From positions 1 through 64,000 of the forward strand of contig JAYUWK010000163.1 of assembly GCA_043753895.1 (NCBI GenBank): 64,000 nucleotides of DNA, written 5' to 3'. Positions 51,085-60,034 of the stretch are shown piece by piece. Both the position numbers and the translations under genes were made by a program. This stretch comes from WLMZ01 sp043753895. GTDB lineage: Bacteria; Actinomycetota; Acidimicrobiia; Acidimicrobiales; Ilumatobacteraceae. Each line of letters starts with the position of its first letter. Within the stretch, counting starts at the first letter, position 1. Under the pieces are notes generated by a model, which had not been told where the DNA came from, made no database searches, and was given only the letters and a program-made list of their open reading frames with translations.

Positions 51085-51639
51085 CTAGCGGAGTTCGGCG
51101 AGACGAGCGTCGGTGATGTCGTCGAGCAGTTTCGCGTCGATCGTCCAGTCCAATGGCACCTTGAAGGTCTTCTTGTTGAGCTCGTAGTCGGATAACTCCT
51201 TGGTGAGCTTGGCGAGCACGTCCGTACTGAACGGATTCAGGAGGAGGTGGTGCTTTGCTGCGGACAGTCCGATGACGTATTTGCCGTCGACGCGCAGCAT
51301 CGGTTGGTTCCAGGCGATGACCAGTTCCAGATCGAGATGGGTCGACATAATTGCCGCGAAGATCGCCCGTGCGGTTCTGGCCGGCACGGGGTCGAGCGAG
51401 CCGAAGTAGCCCTCAGGAGTCTTGAACCGCTTCGATGTGGGCGAGTTGCGCACGTACATCACGAGGGCATTGGCATGCGCTTGGCTGAACCCGTGGTTCT
51501 CGCGCAGGTATGCGATCTGGTCGGGGTACTTCGCGTCGCCCAACTCCGCGAGCCGATCAAGCCAGAGGGAAATCGGCCCGCCGTACTTGTTCTCGATGGC
51601 GGGGAAGTACTTCGAACGGTCGCCGTCGTCGTTGGCCAT
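51085..51639 (-). CDS. DUF4287 + DUF5655/YdhG-like protein
   Basis: The 184-residue protein joins an N-terminal DUF4287 domain (about residues 7-70, KYFPAIENKYGGPISLWLDR and YLRENHGFSQAHANALVMYV) to a C-terminal DUF5655/DUF1801-like domain (about 80-184, LELVIAWNQPMLRVDGKYVI, and AAKHHLLLNPFSTDVL). Both domains are widespread in Actinobacteria and lack a proven function; the YdhG fold resembles Tfb2-like or frataxin-type small domains. The gene is upstream of the VOC gene on the same strand. Confidence 0.82.
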   Translation of the reverse strand: MANDDGDRSKYFPAIENKYGGPISLWLDRLAELGDAKYPDQIAYLRENHGFSQAHANALVMYVRNSPTSKRFKTPEGYFGSLDPVPARTARAIFAAIMSTHLDLELVIAWNQPMLRVDGKYVIGLSAAKHHLLLNPFSTDVLAKLTKELSDYELNKKTFKVPLDWTIDAKLLDDITDARLAELR

Positions 51640-51801
51640 GTGCAGAGCGTAGACAACGCCCGACCGGGAGTGGTTGCGGTCAGAGATCGGTCAATGGGCG
51701 ATGACCGATGCTGTGCGGCTATCACCATGGGACAGCCTCGTCACCGAAATCTGAAGAGTTTGCAGGTGCTGAGGTGCCCAACACATCGGATTGGGGCCGG
51801 G

Positions 51802-51966
51802 TCAGGCCGGCAAGTAGGCGTGTGGTCTCACGCTCCCAGCGGCGATGCGCTGTTCGAGCCAGGGCAGTTGTTCGCCGCTGAGCTCGCGGTAGGCGATGAG
51901 GGCGGCCCGGGGATCTTCTCCGAGGATGTCGTCCACCATATGGTGCAATCGGCTGCGAATATCCAT
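51802..51966 (-). CDS. Short protein, probably a truncated helical/HTH family member
   Basis: The 54-residue product (MDIRSRLHHMVDDILGEDPR, then AALIAYRELSGEQLPWLEQR) resembles the N-terminal helices of small actinobacterial helix-turn-helix proteins in which an LPWLEQR-type helix is followed by a WARIG-x-x-LG HTH motif. Here the sequence stops soon after this helix, so the DNA-binding part is missing and the gene may be a remnant. The 162 bases between it and the upstream DUF4287 gene show nothing recognisable. Confidence 0.45.
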   Translation of the reverse strand: MDIRSRLHHMVDDILGEDPRAALIAYRELSGEQLPWLEQRIAAGSVRPHAYLPA

Positions 51967-52011
51967 ACGGGCGACGGTACGCCGGGGGTGTGGCAGCAAG
52001 TGTCGGCGCGT

Positions 52012-52647
52012 TCAGTCCGGGTCGAAGGTGGTCTGGGTGTCGGCTTGGCGCGGCTGGATGAAGATCGATGTCGCCCGCGCCACCACCTGGCCGTCGTCGG
52101 TGAGTTCGCCCGACAAGTACAGCTTGCGCCCATCGCGCGAGTCGACACGACCGGTACAGACCAGCTCGCGATGCAGCGGAACGGGCGCAACGTATCGAAT
52201 CGTGAGCTCGCCGGTGAAGGCGCCCTGGCCGATGACAGCGAGCACCGAGCCGAGGATGTCATCGAACAGTGCGGCCACGATGCCGCCGTGACAGCGCTCG
52301 GGGGCGCCTTCGTGCGCAGGCCCGAACGTGATGGTGGCGCGCACCCCATCGCCATGGCGACGAACCTCGGGCTCGAGACTCCACGGGCTGGCAACGCCTG
52401 AGATCGGCCGGTCGGCCCAACTGGGGACGAGCTCGCCCTCGTGAACCGGGCTGTCCCAGTGCTCGTGGAAACCAGCCTTCTCGCGAGCGCGATGCTCGCC
52501 GCCTGCGAGTTGCGCGGAGAAATCCACGAGCGTCGAGGTCATCGAGTCGAGCAGCGCGTCGTCTGCCTGATGACCAATGACGTCGTGGCCGAACTGGCGA
52601 AGCGCTTCGCCGAGGTGGGCTCGAGAAATGGAGGGGGAGTTGGTCAC
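52012..52647 (-). CDS. PaaI/4HBT-family acyl-CoA thioesterase
   Basis: The 211-residue hotdog-fold thioesterase has a catalytic region ERCHGGIVAALFDDILGSVL (about residues 117-136), the HGG-x-x-x-x-x-x-D pattern of PaaI-like enzymes, followed by ELTIRYVAPVPLHRELVCTG. An extra N-terminal segment of about 80 residues precedes the hotdog. It should hydrolyse an acyl- or aryl-CoA. The GTG start lies seven bases after TAGATT, which is embedded in the shared operator at 52653-52677. It is divergent from the amidohydrolase gene. Confidence 0.88.
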   Translation of the reverse strand: MTNSPSISRAHLGEALRQFGHDVIGHQADDALLDSMTSTLVDFSAQLAGGEHRAREKAGFHEHWDSPVHEGELVPSWADRPISGVASPWSLEPEVRRHGDGVRATITFGPAHEGAPERCHGGIVAALFDDILGSVLAVIGQGAFTGELTIRYVAPVPLHRELVCTGRVDSRDGRKLYLSGELTDDGQVVARATSIFIQPRQADTQTTFDPD

Positions 52648-52652
52648 GAAAG

Positions 52653-52677
52653 AGAATCTAACGCCGCGTCAGATTCT
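52653..52677. promoter_or_regulatory. Shared operator between thioesterase and amidohydrolase
   Basis: AGAATCTAACG (52653-52663) and CGTCAGATTCT (52667-52677) form an 11-3-11 inverted repeat with a single mismatch. The thioesterase -10 (forward bases 52655-52660) lies within it, and the amidohydrolase -10 lies 17 bases beyond, so one bound regulator could control both directions. Confidence 0.8.
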
Positions 52678-52706
52678 TCGCCGAAGGGGGGACTACGGTT
52701 GGGTGT

Positions 52707-53909
52707 ATGGCTGACGCACGCACCCAGAGACCAGCACAGATCGACTTCAAGGCCTTCGACGCCGACAACCATTACTACGAAGCGCTCGATGCATTCACCC
52801 GTCACGTGCCCAAGGGAATGCAGCCCCGCTGTGTGCAGTGGTGCGAGATCGACGGCCGTAAGTACCACGTAGTCGGTGGGCGCGTCAGCCGTGCAGTTGC
52901 AAATGCAACATTCAACCCGATCGCCAAAGCGGGAGCGATGCACGAGTACTTCCGCGGCAACCCCAACGGTCGCAATCCGCTTGAAATGCTTGCCGATCGT
53001 GAGCCCATTCCCGCCGCCTACCGCAATCGCGACGCACGAGTAGCGGTCCTCGACCAGCAGAACCTCGAGGCATGCTGGCTGTTCCCCACGCTGGGCATCC
53101 TCTACGAGGAGCCGCTCAAGCACGACATCGAGGCCGTGACCACCACATTCCGGGCGTTCAATCGCTGGCTCGACGAGGATTGGGGGTGCAACTATCAGAA
53201 CCGCATCTACGCGGCGCCTTACATCACCCTTGCCGATGTGAACTGGGCCTGCGAGGAACTGGACTGGGCGCTTGATCGCGGCGCTCGCTGCATCGTGATG
53301 CGTCCTGCCGCACCGACAACGGCGTCAGGCCCGCGCCCGGTGAGCCACCCGATGTTCGATCCGTTCTGGGCGCGCGTCAATGAGGCTGGCATTACGGTGG
53401 TGGCCCATGCCGGCGACAGCGGATACAGCACGAACGGCTACGCGGTCGATGGCTTCGGTGCCACGTTCGGCAGCGGCTACGGCCCCACCGTGAAGGCGTT
53501 TCACATCGAGCGCGCCGCGTACGATTTTCTCATCACACTGTGCTTCGACAAGTTGTTCGAACGCTTCCCGAACCTACGTATCGCCTCGGTGGAGAACGGC
53601 TCGGAATTCCTGCCCGACCTCGTGCGCAAGCTGAAGAGCTACGACGGCCGCATGCCCGGCTACTTCAAGCACAACCCCGTCGAGCAGTTCCGCGAGCATG
53701 TGTGGATCAACCCGTTCTGGGAGGACAACCCAAACGAGATCGCCCAGATCGTCGGCGCCGACCGGGTGCTGTTCGGCAGCGACTGGCCCCATATCGAGGG
53801 CATGCCGCAGCCGCTTGACTACCTCAGCGAGCTCACCAAGTTCAGCGACGCCGAACGACAATTGATCATGCGCGACAACGTGCGCGAACTCACCCGTCTC
53901 GCCGCCTGA
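52707..53909 (+). CDS. Amidohydrolase-2 family metal-dependent hydrolase
   Basis: The 400-residue TIM-barrel amidohydrolase has the N-terminal metal region KAFDADNHYYEALDAFT (a D-x-D-x-H-type pattern), a histidine in TVVAHAGDSG, and the C-terminal VLFGSDWPHIEGM with the conserved metal-binding aspartate. The family includes ACMS and gamma-resorcylate decarboxylases and many uncharacterised hydrolases often found with acyl-CoA genes. The ATG lies seven bases after TACGGT, suggesting a leaderless transcript, and the shared operator sits upstream. The substrate is unknown. Confidence 0.88.
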   Translation: MADARTQRPAQIDFKAFDADNHYYEALDAFTRHVPKGMQPRCVQWCEIDGRKYHVVGGRVSRAVANATFNPIAKAGAMHEYFRGNPNGRNPLEMLADREPIPAAYRNRDARVAVLDQQNLEACWLFPTLGILYEEPLKHDIEAVTTTFRAFNRWLDEDWGCNYQNRIYAAPYITLADVNWACEELDWALDRGARCIVMRPAAPTTASGPRPVSHPMFDPFWARVNEAGITVVAHAGDSGYSTNGYAVDGFGATFGSGYGPTVKAFHIERAAYDFLITLCFDKLFERFPNLRIASVENGSEFLPDLVRKLKSYDGRMPGYFKHNPVEQFREHVWINPFWEDNPNEIAQIVGADRVLFGSDWPHIEGMPQPLDYLSELTKFSDAERQLIMRDNVRELTRLAA

Positions 53910-53935
53910 GCCCGCTCGGCCTCGATCAATCCAGA

Positions 53936-55519
53936 TCAGCCGTTGAGGTCGGCCAGGGCGGTGTCCTTGGCCCAGCGATAATCGGGCTTGCCCGCCGGTG
54001 AACGCACGATTGCGTCGACCGTGGTGAGCCGGCGCGGCACCTTGTAACCGGCGATGTGGCCGCGGCAGTGCTCCTGCAGTGCCTCCAGCGATGGAGCGGT
54101 GCCGACGCGTGGCTGCACCACGGCAGCGACTGTCTCGCCGAAGCGTTCGTCGGGCACGCCGATGACCACGGCATCAAAGACCTCGGGGTGGCTCTTCAAC
54201 GCGTTCTCGACCTCCTCGGGGAAGATCTTCTCGCCGCCGGAATTGATGCACACCGAACCGCGTCCGAGCAGGGTGATGGTGCCATTGGCCTCGAGTCGGG
54301 CGAAGTCGCCGGGGATGACGTAGCGCTTGCCGTCGGGCGCCGTGATGAACGTGGCGGCGGTCTTCTCGGGGTCCTTGTAGTAACCGAGGGGCAGGTTGCC
54401 GCTGCGCGCCAGGCGGCCGATCTGGCCGGTGCCGGGCGGGATGGGGTTGAGGTCATCGTCGACGACGATGGTTTCCTTGATCGCGGTCACGGTGGGTCCG
54501 CCTTGGATTGGCGTTCCACGAGTGACCATGCTGATGCCGTTCGCACCGCCTTCACTGGACCCGATGGAGTCGGTGATCACGATGTTGGGGAACGTGTCCA
54601 AGAACGCGTCTTTCAGGCCTTGGCTGAATAGCGCGGCAGTGGATGAGATCGCGAACATGCTGCTGGTGTCGCGCGCATCGGGTTTGGCGATCATCTCGTC
54701 CATCAATGGCCGAGCCATCGCGTCGCCGGTGATCATCAAGAGGTTCACGCGCTCGACCTCGATGAGGCGCCACACCTCGGCCGCGTCGAAGCGGTCCATC
54801 AAGACGATGCGGTTGCCGGTGAAGCTGCCGCCCATCACGCTCCATTGCGCCGCCCCGTGCATGAGCGGCATCGTCGGCAGGCTGGTCATCGCGAACGCAT
54901 TGCCCTTCTCGATGAACTCGCTGGGGTCCTGCATCACGTGCCCCGAGCGCAGGTCGATGCCACCGCCGAGGGCCATGAGCACGTCCTGATGACGCCACAC
55001 CACGCCCTTGGGCATGCCCGTGGTACCGCCGGTATAGAGGATGTAGAGGTCGTTGTTGCTGCGTCGCCCGAAGTCGCGCGCCGGTGACTGCCCGGCCAAC
55101 GCACCCTCGTAGTCGGGACCCATCACCAACACATGCGTAAGCATCGGCGAGTGCGGCCGCACGCCGGCGACCCGGTCGACGAACTCGGCGGCCACGACCA
55201 ACGCCTTCAGATCAGCGTTCTGGAAGATGTAGGCCAGTTCGTCCTCGACATAGCGGTAGTTGATGTTCACCCACACGGCGCGCAGCTTGAACACGGCCCA
55301 CAACGTCTCGACCCATTCGACACAATTCAGCGCGTAGATACCCACGTGGTCGCCGGGCCCGACGCCCTGCGCGGCGAGATGGTGGGCGAGTTGATTGGCA
55401 CGTGCGTCCATCTCGCCATAGGTGAGCCGGGTATCGCCGCACACGATGTAGTCGCGGTCGGGCCAGGCGTCGACAGCCTGTTCGAAAAGATCTGCCAGGT
55501 TGAACGTCGTTGCCGCCAT
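53936..55519 (-). CDS. Acyl-CoA synthetase (AMP-forming, FadD type)
   Basis: The 527-residue ANL-superfamily ligase has AMP-binding YTGGTTGMPKGVVWRHQD, the adenine pocket ITDSIGSSEGGANG, the hinge GDFARLEANG and the C-terminal lysine in SPAGKPDYRWAK. It is a paralogue of the synthetase at 27236-28807, with matching blocks throughout. The ATG at 55519 (MAATTFNLADL) is preferred over longer frames, because the shared operator lies 20 bases further upstream and the homologous region starts here. The divergent SDR gene uses the same intergenic operator. Confidence 0.92.
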   Translation of the reverse strand: MAATTFNLADLFEQAVDAWPDRDYIVCGDTRLTYGEMDARANQLAHHLAAQGVGPGDHVGIYALNCVEWVETLWAVFKLRAVWVNINYRYVEDELAYIFQNADLKALVVAAEFVDRVAGVRPHSPMLTHVLVMGPDYEGALAGQSPARDFGRRSNNDLYILYTGGTTGMPKGVVWRHQDVLMALGGGIDLRSGHVMQDPSEFIEKGNAFAMTSLPTMPLMHGAAQWSVMGGSFTGNRIVLMDRFDAAEVWRLIEVERVNLLMITGDAMARPLMDEMIAKPDARDTSSMFAISSTAALFSQGLKDAFLDTFPNIVITDSIGSSEGGANGISMVTRGTPIQGGPTVTAIKETIVVDDDLNPIPPGTGQIGRLARSGNLPLGYYKDPEKTAATFITAPDGKRYVIPGDFARLEANGTITLLGRGSVCINSGGEKIFPEEVENALKSHPEVFDAVVIGVPDERFGETVAAVVQPRVGTAPSLEALQEHCRGHIAGYKVPRRLTTVDAIVRSPAGKPDYRWAKDTALADLNG

Positions 55520-55538
55520 CGGGCTAGTTGAGCACATT

Positions 55539-55555
55539 TCTGACGTGTCGTCAGA
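55539..55555. promoter_or_regulatory. TCTGACG-N3-CGTCAGA operator (synthetase/SDR intergenic)
   Basis: TCTGACG (55539-55545) and CGTCAGA (55549-55555) form a perfect 7-3-7 palindrome centred between the divergent acyl-CoA synthetase and SDR genes, 20 and 29 bases from their starts. The copy upstream of the OB-fold/thiolase operon has the same arms. Confidence 0.8.
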
Positions 55556-55583
55556 TACGTGAGCGGCGTGACACGCTGTCACG

Positions 55584-56510
55584 ATGGATGAACTTCGCTA
55601 CGACGGCCAGGTTGCCGTGATCACCGGTGCCGGGCGCAATCTGGGCCGTGCCTACGCGCTTCTCCTGGCGTCACGCGGCGCCAAGGTGGTGGTCAACGAC
55701 ATCGGTGTTGGCATCAGCGACACCGATGGTGTAGCCGACGCGCCCGCAACGAATCCAGCGCTCGAGGTGGTGGCTGAGATCACCGCGGCGGGTGGTGAAG
55801 CCGTCGCCGATGCGCACTCCATTGTCGACGCCGGGGCCGAGGGCGGAGCAGCCATCGTGCACACAGCGCTCGACGCATATGGCCGCATTGACATCGTCAT
55901 CAACAACGCAGGTGTCGTTCGCCAAGCCCCGGTGCCCGAACTCAGCGACGAGTTCTGTCGGGCGATGACCGACACGCACATGCTCGGCACGATGAACGTG
56001 ACGCGTGCGGCGTGGCCGCATCTCGCTACGCAGGGTTATGGGCGCATTGTGAATGTGTCGAGCGGCGCAGGTCTCATCGGATTCCCGAACATGACCATGT
56101 ATGGCGGCGTGAAACTTGGCGTGGTCGGGCTGAGCCGAGCGATGGCGGTGGAGGGTCGAGCCTGCGGCATCGTTGTGAATGTGGTCGCGCCGCAGGCGAG
56201 CGTTCGCGGCAGCGATTTCGGGCCGATGAAGTGGACGCCCGCGCTGGCCGAGTGGCTGTCACCCGAGCAGATCAGTGGCCTCGTCGCGTATCTCGCCCAT
56301 GAGTCGTGTACCACCACCGGCGAGCTGTTCAACGTCGGCGGCGGTTTGATCGCGAGAGTCGTGCTGGCCGCAGCCGAAGGCGTTCAGGAACGGCCGATGA
56401 CGCCGGAGGCCGTGGCTGCGCATTGGGACGAGATCATGGGCCAACCGGTGCGTGAAGCGCCTGCCGGGCGGGCGATCGGGCGCAAGATGATGCAGGGCTA
56501 TCAGCCCTGA
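55584..56510 (+). CDS. Short-chain dehydrogenase/reductase
   Basis: The 308-residue classical-type SDR has the cofactor motif TGAGRNLGRAYALLLASRGA (about residues 13-32), NNAGVV, the catalytic serine in VNVSSGAG, and the YxxxK motif as MYGGVKLGVVGLSRAM. It resembles the fatty-acyl or hydroxyacyl-CoA dehydrogenase-like branch with a C-terminal extension of about 50 residues (EGVQERPMTPEAVAAHWDEI). It should oxidise a hydroxyacyl compound with NAD(P)+. It is divergent from an acyl-CoA synthetase, with the shared operator between them. Confidence 0.9.
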   Translation: MDELRYDGQVAVITGAGRNLGRAYALLLASRGAKVVVNDIGVGISDTDGVADAPATNPALEVVAEITAAGGEAVADAHSIVDAGAEGGAAIVHTALDAYGRIDIVINNAGVVRQAPVPELSDEFCRAMTDTHMLGTMNVTRAAWPHLATQGYGRIVNVSSGAGLIGFPNMTMYGGVKLGVVGLSRAMAVEGRACGIVVNVVAPQASVRGSDFGPMKWTPALAEWLSPEQISGLVAYLAHESCTTTGELFNVGGGLIARVVLAAAEGVQERPMTPEAVAAHWDEIMGQPVREAPAGRAIGRKMMQGYQP

Positions 56511-56522
56511 AGCTCCGTCGTA

Positions 56523-57416
56523 CTACGGCGCGAGTGTGGCCGGGTCGAGATAGCTCACCACGCCGTGTCCGGCATTGAACGCCTCGATGTCGTCGGTGGC
56601 TGGACCGGTGAGCGGCCCGTCACAGGGCGCGGGCGCTCCGAGAGAACGGCCCTTGGCATCGGTAGCCGCCGGTGCCACGACCGTGGGGAACAGGGTGGTT
56701 GTGTCCGGGCACGTCGGCACGTTGATGACCGTGAGCAGCCTCGGGGTGCCGGTGCGATAGGTCTCGAGTGTGTCGGCGAAGAAACCAGTGAGCACGGTCA
56801 CGCTTGCCGGGAAGTACGGTGCGGCAGGGGCCACGGCAACACCCTGGCTGATGGCGATCGCGGGGATGCCGGCGCGTGCTGCCGTCGCCGCAGCTCCAAC
56901 GGTTCCGGAGATGGTGTTCAGCGGTCCGTAGTTTTGCCCGAGGTTCGAGCCGGAGACAACCAGATCGGGCTTGGTCGCCAGCCCGCCGTTGATGGCCCAC
57001 AGCACCGAGTCAGCAGGAAACCCGGCCACCGACTTGGCGGGGTAGCCGCTCAGCGTTTGCACATCGGCAACGACCAGCGATGCGCCGGGTGTGGACTTGT
57101 CGCCGGTGCCACTCTGATTGGTAGCCGGGGCGACGACACTCACCTCTACATTCGCAACGGTCCGCAGGTACTGGACGATCGCATCGATGCCGGGGGCATC
57201 AAAGCCGTCGTCGTTGGTGACGAGAACATGCAGCACCTTGGATGCCAACGTGGTGGTCGGCGCCGGCGTCGTGGGTGGTTGTGTAGTGACCGCCTGACTG
57301 GACGGCGACTCGGTGCCTGTCGGGCCAGATGGTGTCGGTGCCGAGGACTTGCTGCTGCTGCACGACGAGGCTGAAAGCGCCAGCACGCCAATGATAAGGA
57401 GGGAACGCTTCTTCAC
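56523..57416 (-). CDS. SurE-like 5'-nucleotidase as an exported lipoprotein
   Basis: The 297-residue protein has a signal peptide with lipobox SASSC (Cys19), a Ser/Thr/Pro-rich linker (about residues 20-60), and a SurE-fold domain. The latter contains the metal-binding VTNDDGFDAPGIDAIVQYLR, the later SGSNLGQNYG and SGTVGAAATAARAGIPAIAI, which are the conserved SurE blocks. SurE enzymes dephosphorylate nucleotides and are normally cytosolic, so a surface lipoprotein form suggests nucleotide or phosphate scavenging outside the cell. The start is a GTG, and a TAGACA hexamer lies eight bases upstream. Confidence 0.85.
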   Translation of the reverse strand: MKKRSLLIIGVLALSASSCSSSKSSAPTPSGPTGTESPSSQAVTTQPPTTPAPTTTLASKVLHVLVTNDDGFDAPGIDAIVQYLRTVANVEVSVVAPATNQSGTGDKSTPGASLVVADVQTLSGYPAKSVAGFPADSVLWAINGGLATKPDLVVSGSNLGQNYGPLNTISGTVGAAATAARAGIPAIAISQGVAVAPAAPYFPASVTVLTGFFADTLETYRTGTPRLLTVINVPTCPDTTTLFPTVVAPAATDAKGRSLGAPAPCDGPLTGPATDDIEAFNAGHGVVSYLDPATLAP

Positions 57417-57468
57417 GGTGCAGGTGTCTAGCAGAAGACCACTCGGACGGGCACCTTGTGCGTGGACG

Positions 57469-57939
57469 TCAACCGGCCGGGAGCTCGGACATTGCCTGCA
57501 GCAACGTGTTCCACGCCAGCGTGGCGCACTTGATGCGTACCGGGAACTTCACAACGCCCTGCAGCGCCTCGAGATCGCCGAGTTTGACCTCGGGAACTAG
57601 TGCGGCTGCGTCGTCCTCGGCGGCGAATGCCTCGGCGTCTTCGATGCTCATCATGCCCTTGAAGCGACGAACGAGCGCGTTGACCTCGACCAGGCTCTTG
57701 CCCTTCACAGCCTGGCTCATCATGCTCGCCGATGACTGGCTGATGCTGCAGCCGGAGCCGGCGACTTTGATGTCGTTGACCACACCATCGACGACATCGA
57801 GATACACCTGAATCTCGTCGCCACAGAGAGGGTTGTGACCCTCGGCGCGAACCGCAGGTGGGGGCAACTCGCCGCGGTTGCGGGGAGTGCGGTAGTGATC
57901 GAGGATGATCTCGCGATAGAGATCTTCTAAGCCAGGCAT
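57469..57939 (-). CDS. sufU: Fe-S cluster assembly protein SufU
   Basis: SufU is the zinc-dependent sulfur acceptor that takes persulfide from SufS in Gram-positive-type Suf systems. The 156-residue protein has the three conserved cysteines in HNPLCGDEIQVY, GSGCSISQSSASMM and FPVRIKCATLAWN, and the N-terminal LYREIILDHYRTPRNRG. The loop of 18-21 residues between the second and third cysteines found in SufU is present (FKGMMSIEDAEAFAAEDDAA region), distinguishing it from IscU. A strong GGAGGG Shine-Dalgarno sequence precedes the ATG. It is the last gene of sufC2-sufS-sufU. Confidence 0.95.
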   Translation of the reverse strand: MPGLEDLYREIILDHYRTPRNRGELPPPAVRAEGHNPLCGDEIQVYLDVVDGVVNDIKVAGSGCSISQSSASMMSQAVKGKSLVEVNALVRRFKGMMSIEDAEAFAAEDDAAALVPEVKLGDLEALQGVVKFPVRIKCATLAWNTLLQAMSELPAG

Positions 57940-57960
57940 GAGGACCCTCCCGTTAGCCGT

Positions 57961-59193
57961 TCAGAATCCGAAGATATCGCTAGCGCCGCCAAGTGCGTCG
58001 GAAAGCGCATCGGCGTCGGACTCGTCGTTGTAGATGTAGAAGCTGGCACGTGCCGTGGCGTTGACGCCGAGAAGGCGCATCAATGGCTTCGCGCAGTGGT
58101 GGCCGGCTCGTACGCACACGTTGCGTTGGTCGAGCACCTGGCTCACGTCGTGCGGGTGGATGTCGCGGAACGCGAAGCTCAGAGTGGCGCCACGGACCTC
58201 GATGTTGGACGGGCCATGGATGGTGATGTCGTCGCCATAGCGCTCGTTCAGGGTGCGCAGCGCGTAGGTCGTGATGTCCATCTCGTGGCGACGCACGTTG
58301 GCCATGCCCAGGCAGGTGAGGTAATCGACGGCTGCTCCCATACCGATGGCCTCGATGATGGGCGGTGTACCGGCTTCGAACTTGGCAGGCAGCGGAGCAC
58401 ACGTGAATCCGTCGAGGCGGACATCGGCGATCATGTTGCCCCCGCCGAGGAACGGCGGCATCGCATCGAGGAGCGCCTCGCGCCCCCACAACACGCCGAT
58501 GCCACTGGGCCCGCAGAGCTTGTGGCTGCTGAACGCCATGAAGTCGGCGCCCCAGGCCTGTACGTCGGTGACGTTGTGGGGCACGTATTGGCAGCCGTCG
58601 ACGATGGCAATGGCGCCGGCTGCGTGGGCAGCGTCGCACAGAAGCTTCACGGGGGTGATGGTGCCGAGCACATTGCTCATCGCTGTGAAGCTGAAGATCT
58701 TTGCCCCATCGAGCAGCGCGCCGAGATCGGTGAGGTCGAGTTGACCGTCGTGCGTGAGCGGAACCCAGCGCAAGATGATGCCTCGCTCGGCGGCGAGCAT
58801 GTGCCATGGCACGATGTTCGCGTGGTGCTCCATATGGGTGAGCACCACGACATCGCCGGCGACGAGGTTGGTGCGACCCCAACTCTGGGCAACGAGGTTC
58901 AGTGATTCGGTGGCGTTCTTGGTGAAGACGATCTCGTCGGTGGAGCGAGCGTTGATGAAACGGGCCACCTTGCGGCGGGCACCTTCGAACGCATCGGTCG
59001 CTTCGGCCGCCAAACGGTACGCGCTGCGGTTGATCGGCGCGTACGAGGTTTCCATGAACGTGGACATCGCCTCGATGACCTGACGCGGCTTCTGCGCCGT
59101 GTTGGCCGAGTCGAGGTACACGATGGGCACGCCGTCGATCAGGCGGTCGAAGATGGGGAAGTCCTTGCGGATGATTGCGCCGTCGAGTGTCAT
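57961..59193 (-). CDS. sufS: Cysteine desulfurase SufS
   Basis: SufS is a type II cysteine desulfurase that releases sulfur from cysteine and passes it to SufU. The 410-residue protein has the PLP lysine in FSSHKLCGPSGIGVLWG (about residue 230), the acceptor cysteine in CVRAGHHCAKPLMRLL (about residue 368), and NVLGTITPVK and the N-terminal IIRKDFPIFDRLIDGVPIVY, which are all typical. It starts three bases after the stop of sufC2 and ends 21 bases before sufU, so the three genes form one transcript. Confidence 0.96.
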   Translation of the reverse strand: MTLDGAIIRKDFPIFDRLIDGVPIVYLDSANTAQKPRQVIEAMSTFMETSYAPINRSAYRLAAEATDAFEGARRKVARFINARSTDEIVFTKNATESLNLVAQSWGRTNLVAGDVVVLTHMEHHANIVPWHMLAAERGIILRWVPLTHDGQLDLTDLGALLDGAKIFSFTAMSNVLGTITPVKLLCDAAHAAGAIAIVDGCQYVPHNVTDVQAWGADFMAFSSHKLCGPSGIGVLWGREALLDAMPPFLGGGNMIADVRLDGFTCAPLPAKFEAGTPPIIEAIGMGAAVDYLTCLGMANVRRHEMDITTYALRTLNERYGDDITIHGPSNIEVRGATLSFAFRDIHPHDVSQVLDQRNVCVRAGHHCAKPLMRLLGVNATARASFYIYNDESDADALSDALGGASDIFGF

Positions 59194-59196
59194 TGC

Positions 59197-59946
<750 letters not shown>

Positions 59947-59980
59947 GCTGGCCAGTGTAGGCAGGTGGACGGGTGATTAA

Positions 59981-60000
59981 CACTACGTCCATAGGAGAAA
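59981..60000 (-). promoter_or_regulatory. Shared suf element (sufC2 copy)
   Basis: Read on the minus strand, this stretch is TTTCTCCTATGGACGTAGTG. Its right part, CTATGGACGTAGTG, matches the sufB element at 13 of 14 bases, and its left part, TTTCTCCTATGG, matches the sufD promoter at 11 of 12. It lies 21 bases upstream of the sufC2 -10 hexamer. Confidence 0.6.
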
Positions 60001-60034
60001 TGGGGGCCGGTGCTCCGGGCCGCGCATGCGATGG

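Noticed and set aside
15265..55555. KstR or KstR2 cholesterol-regulon sites
   Set aside because: The palindrome does not resemble the KstR (AAC-type half-sites) or KstR2 (AAGCAAG-type) consensus as I recall them.
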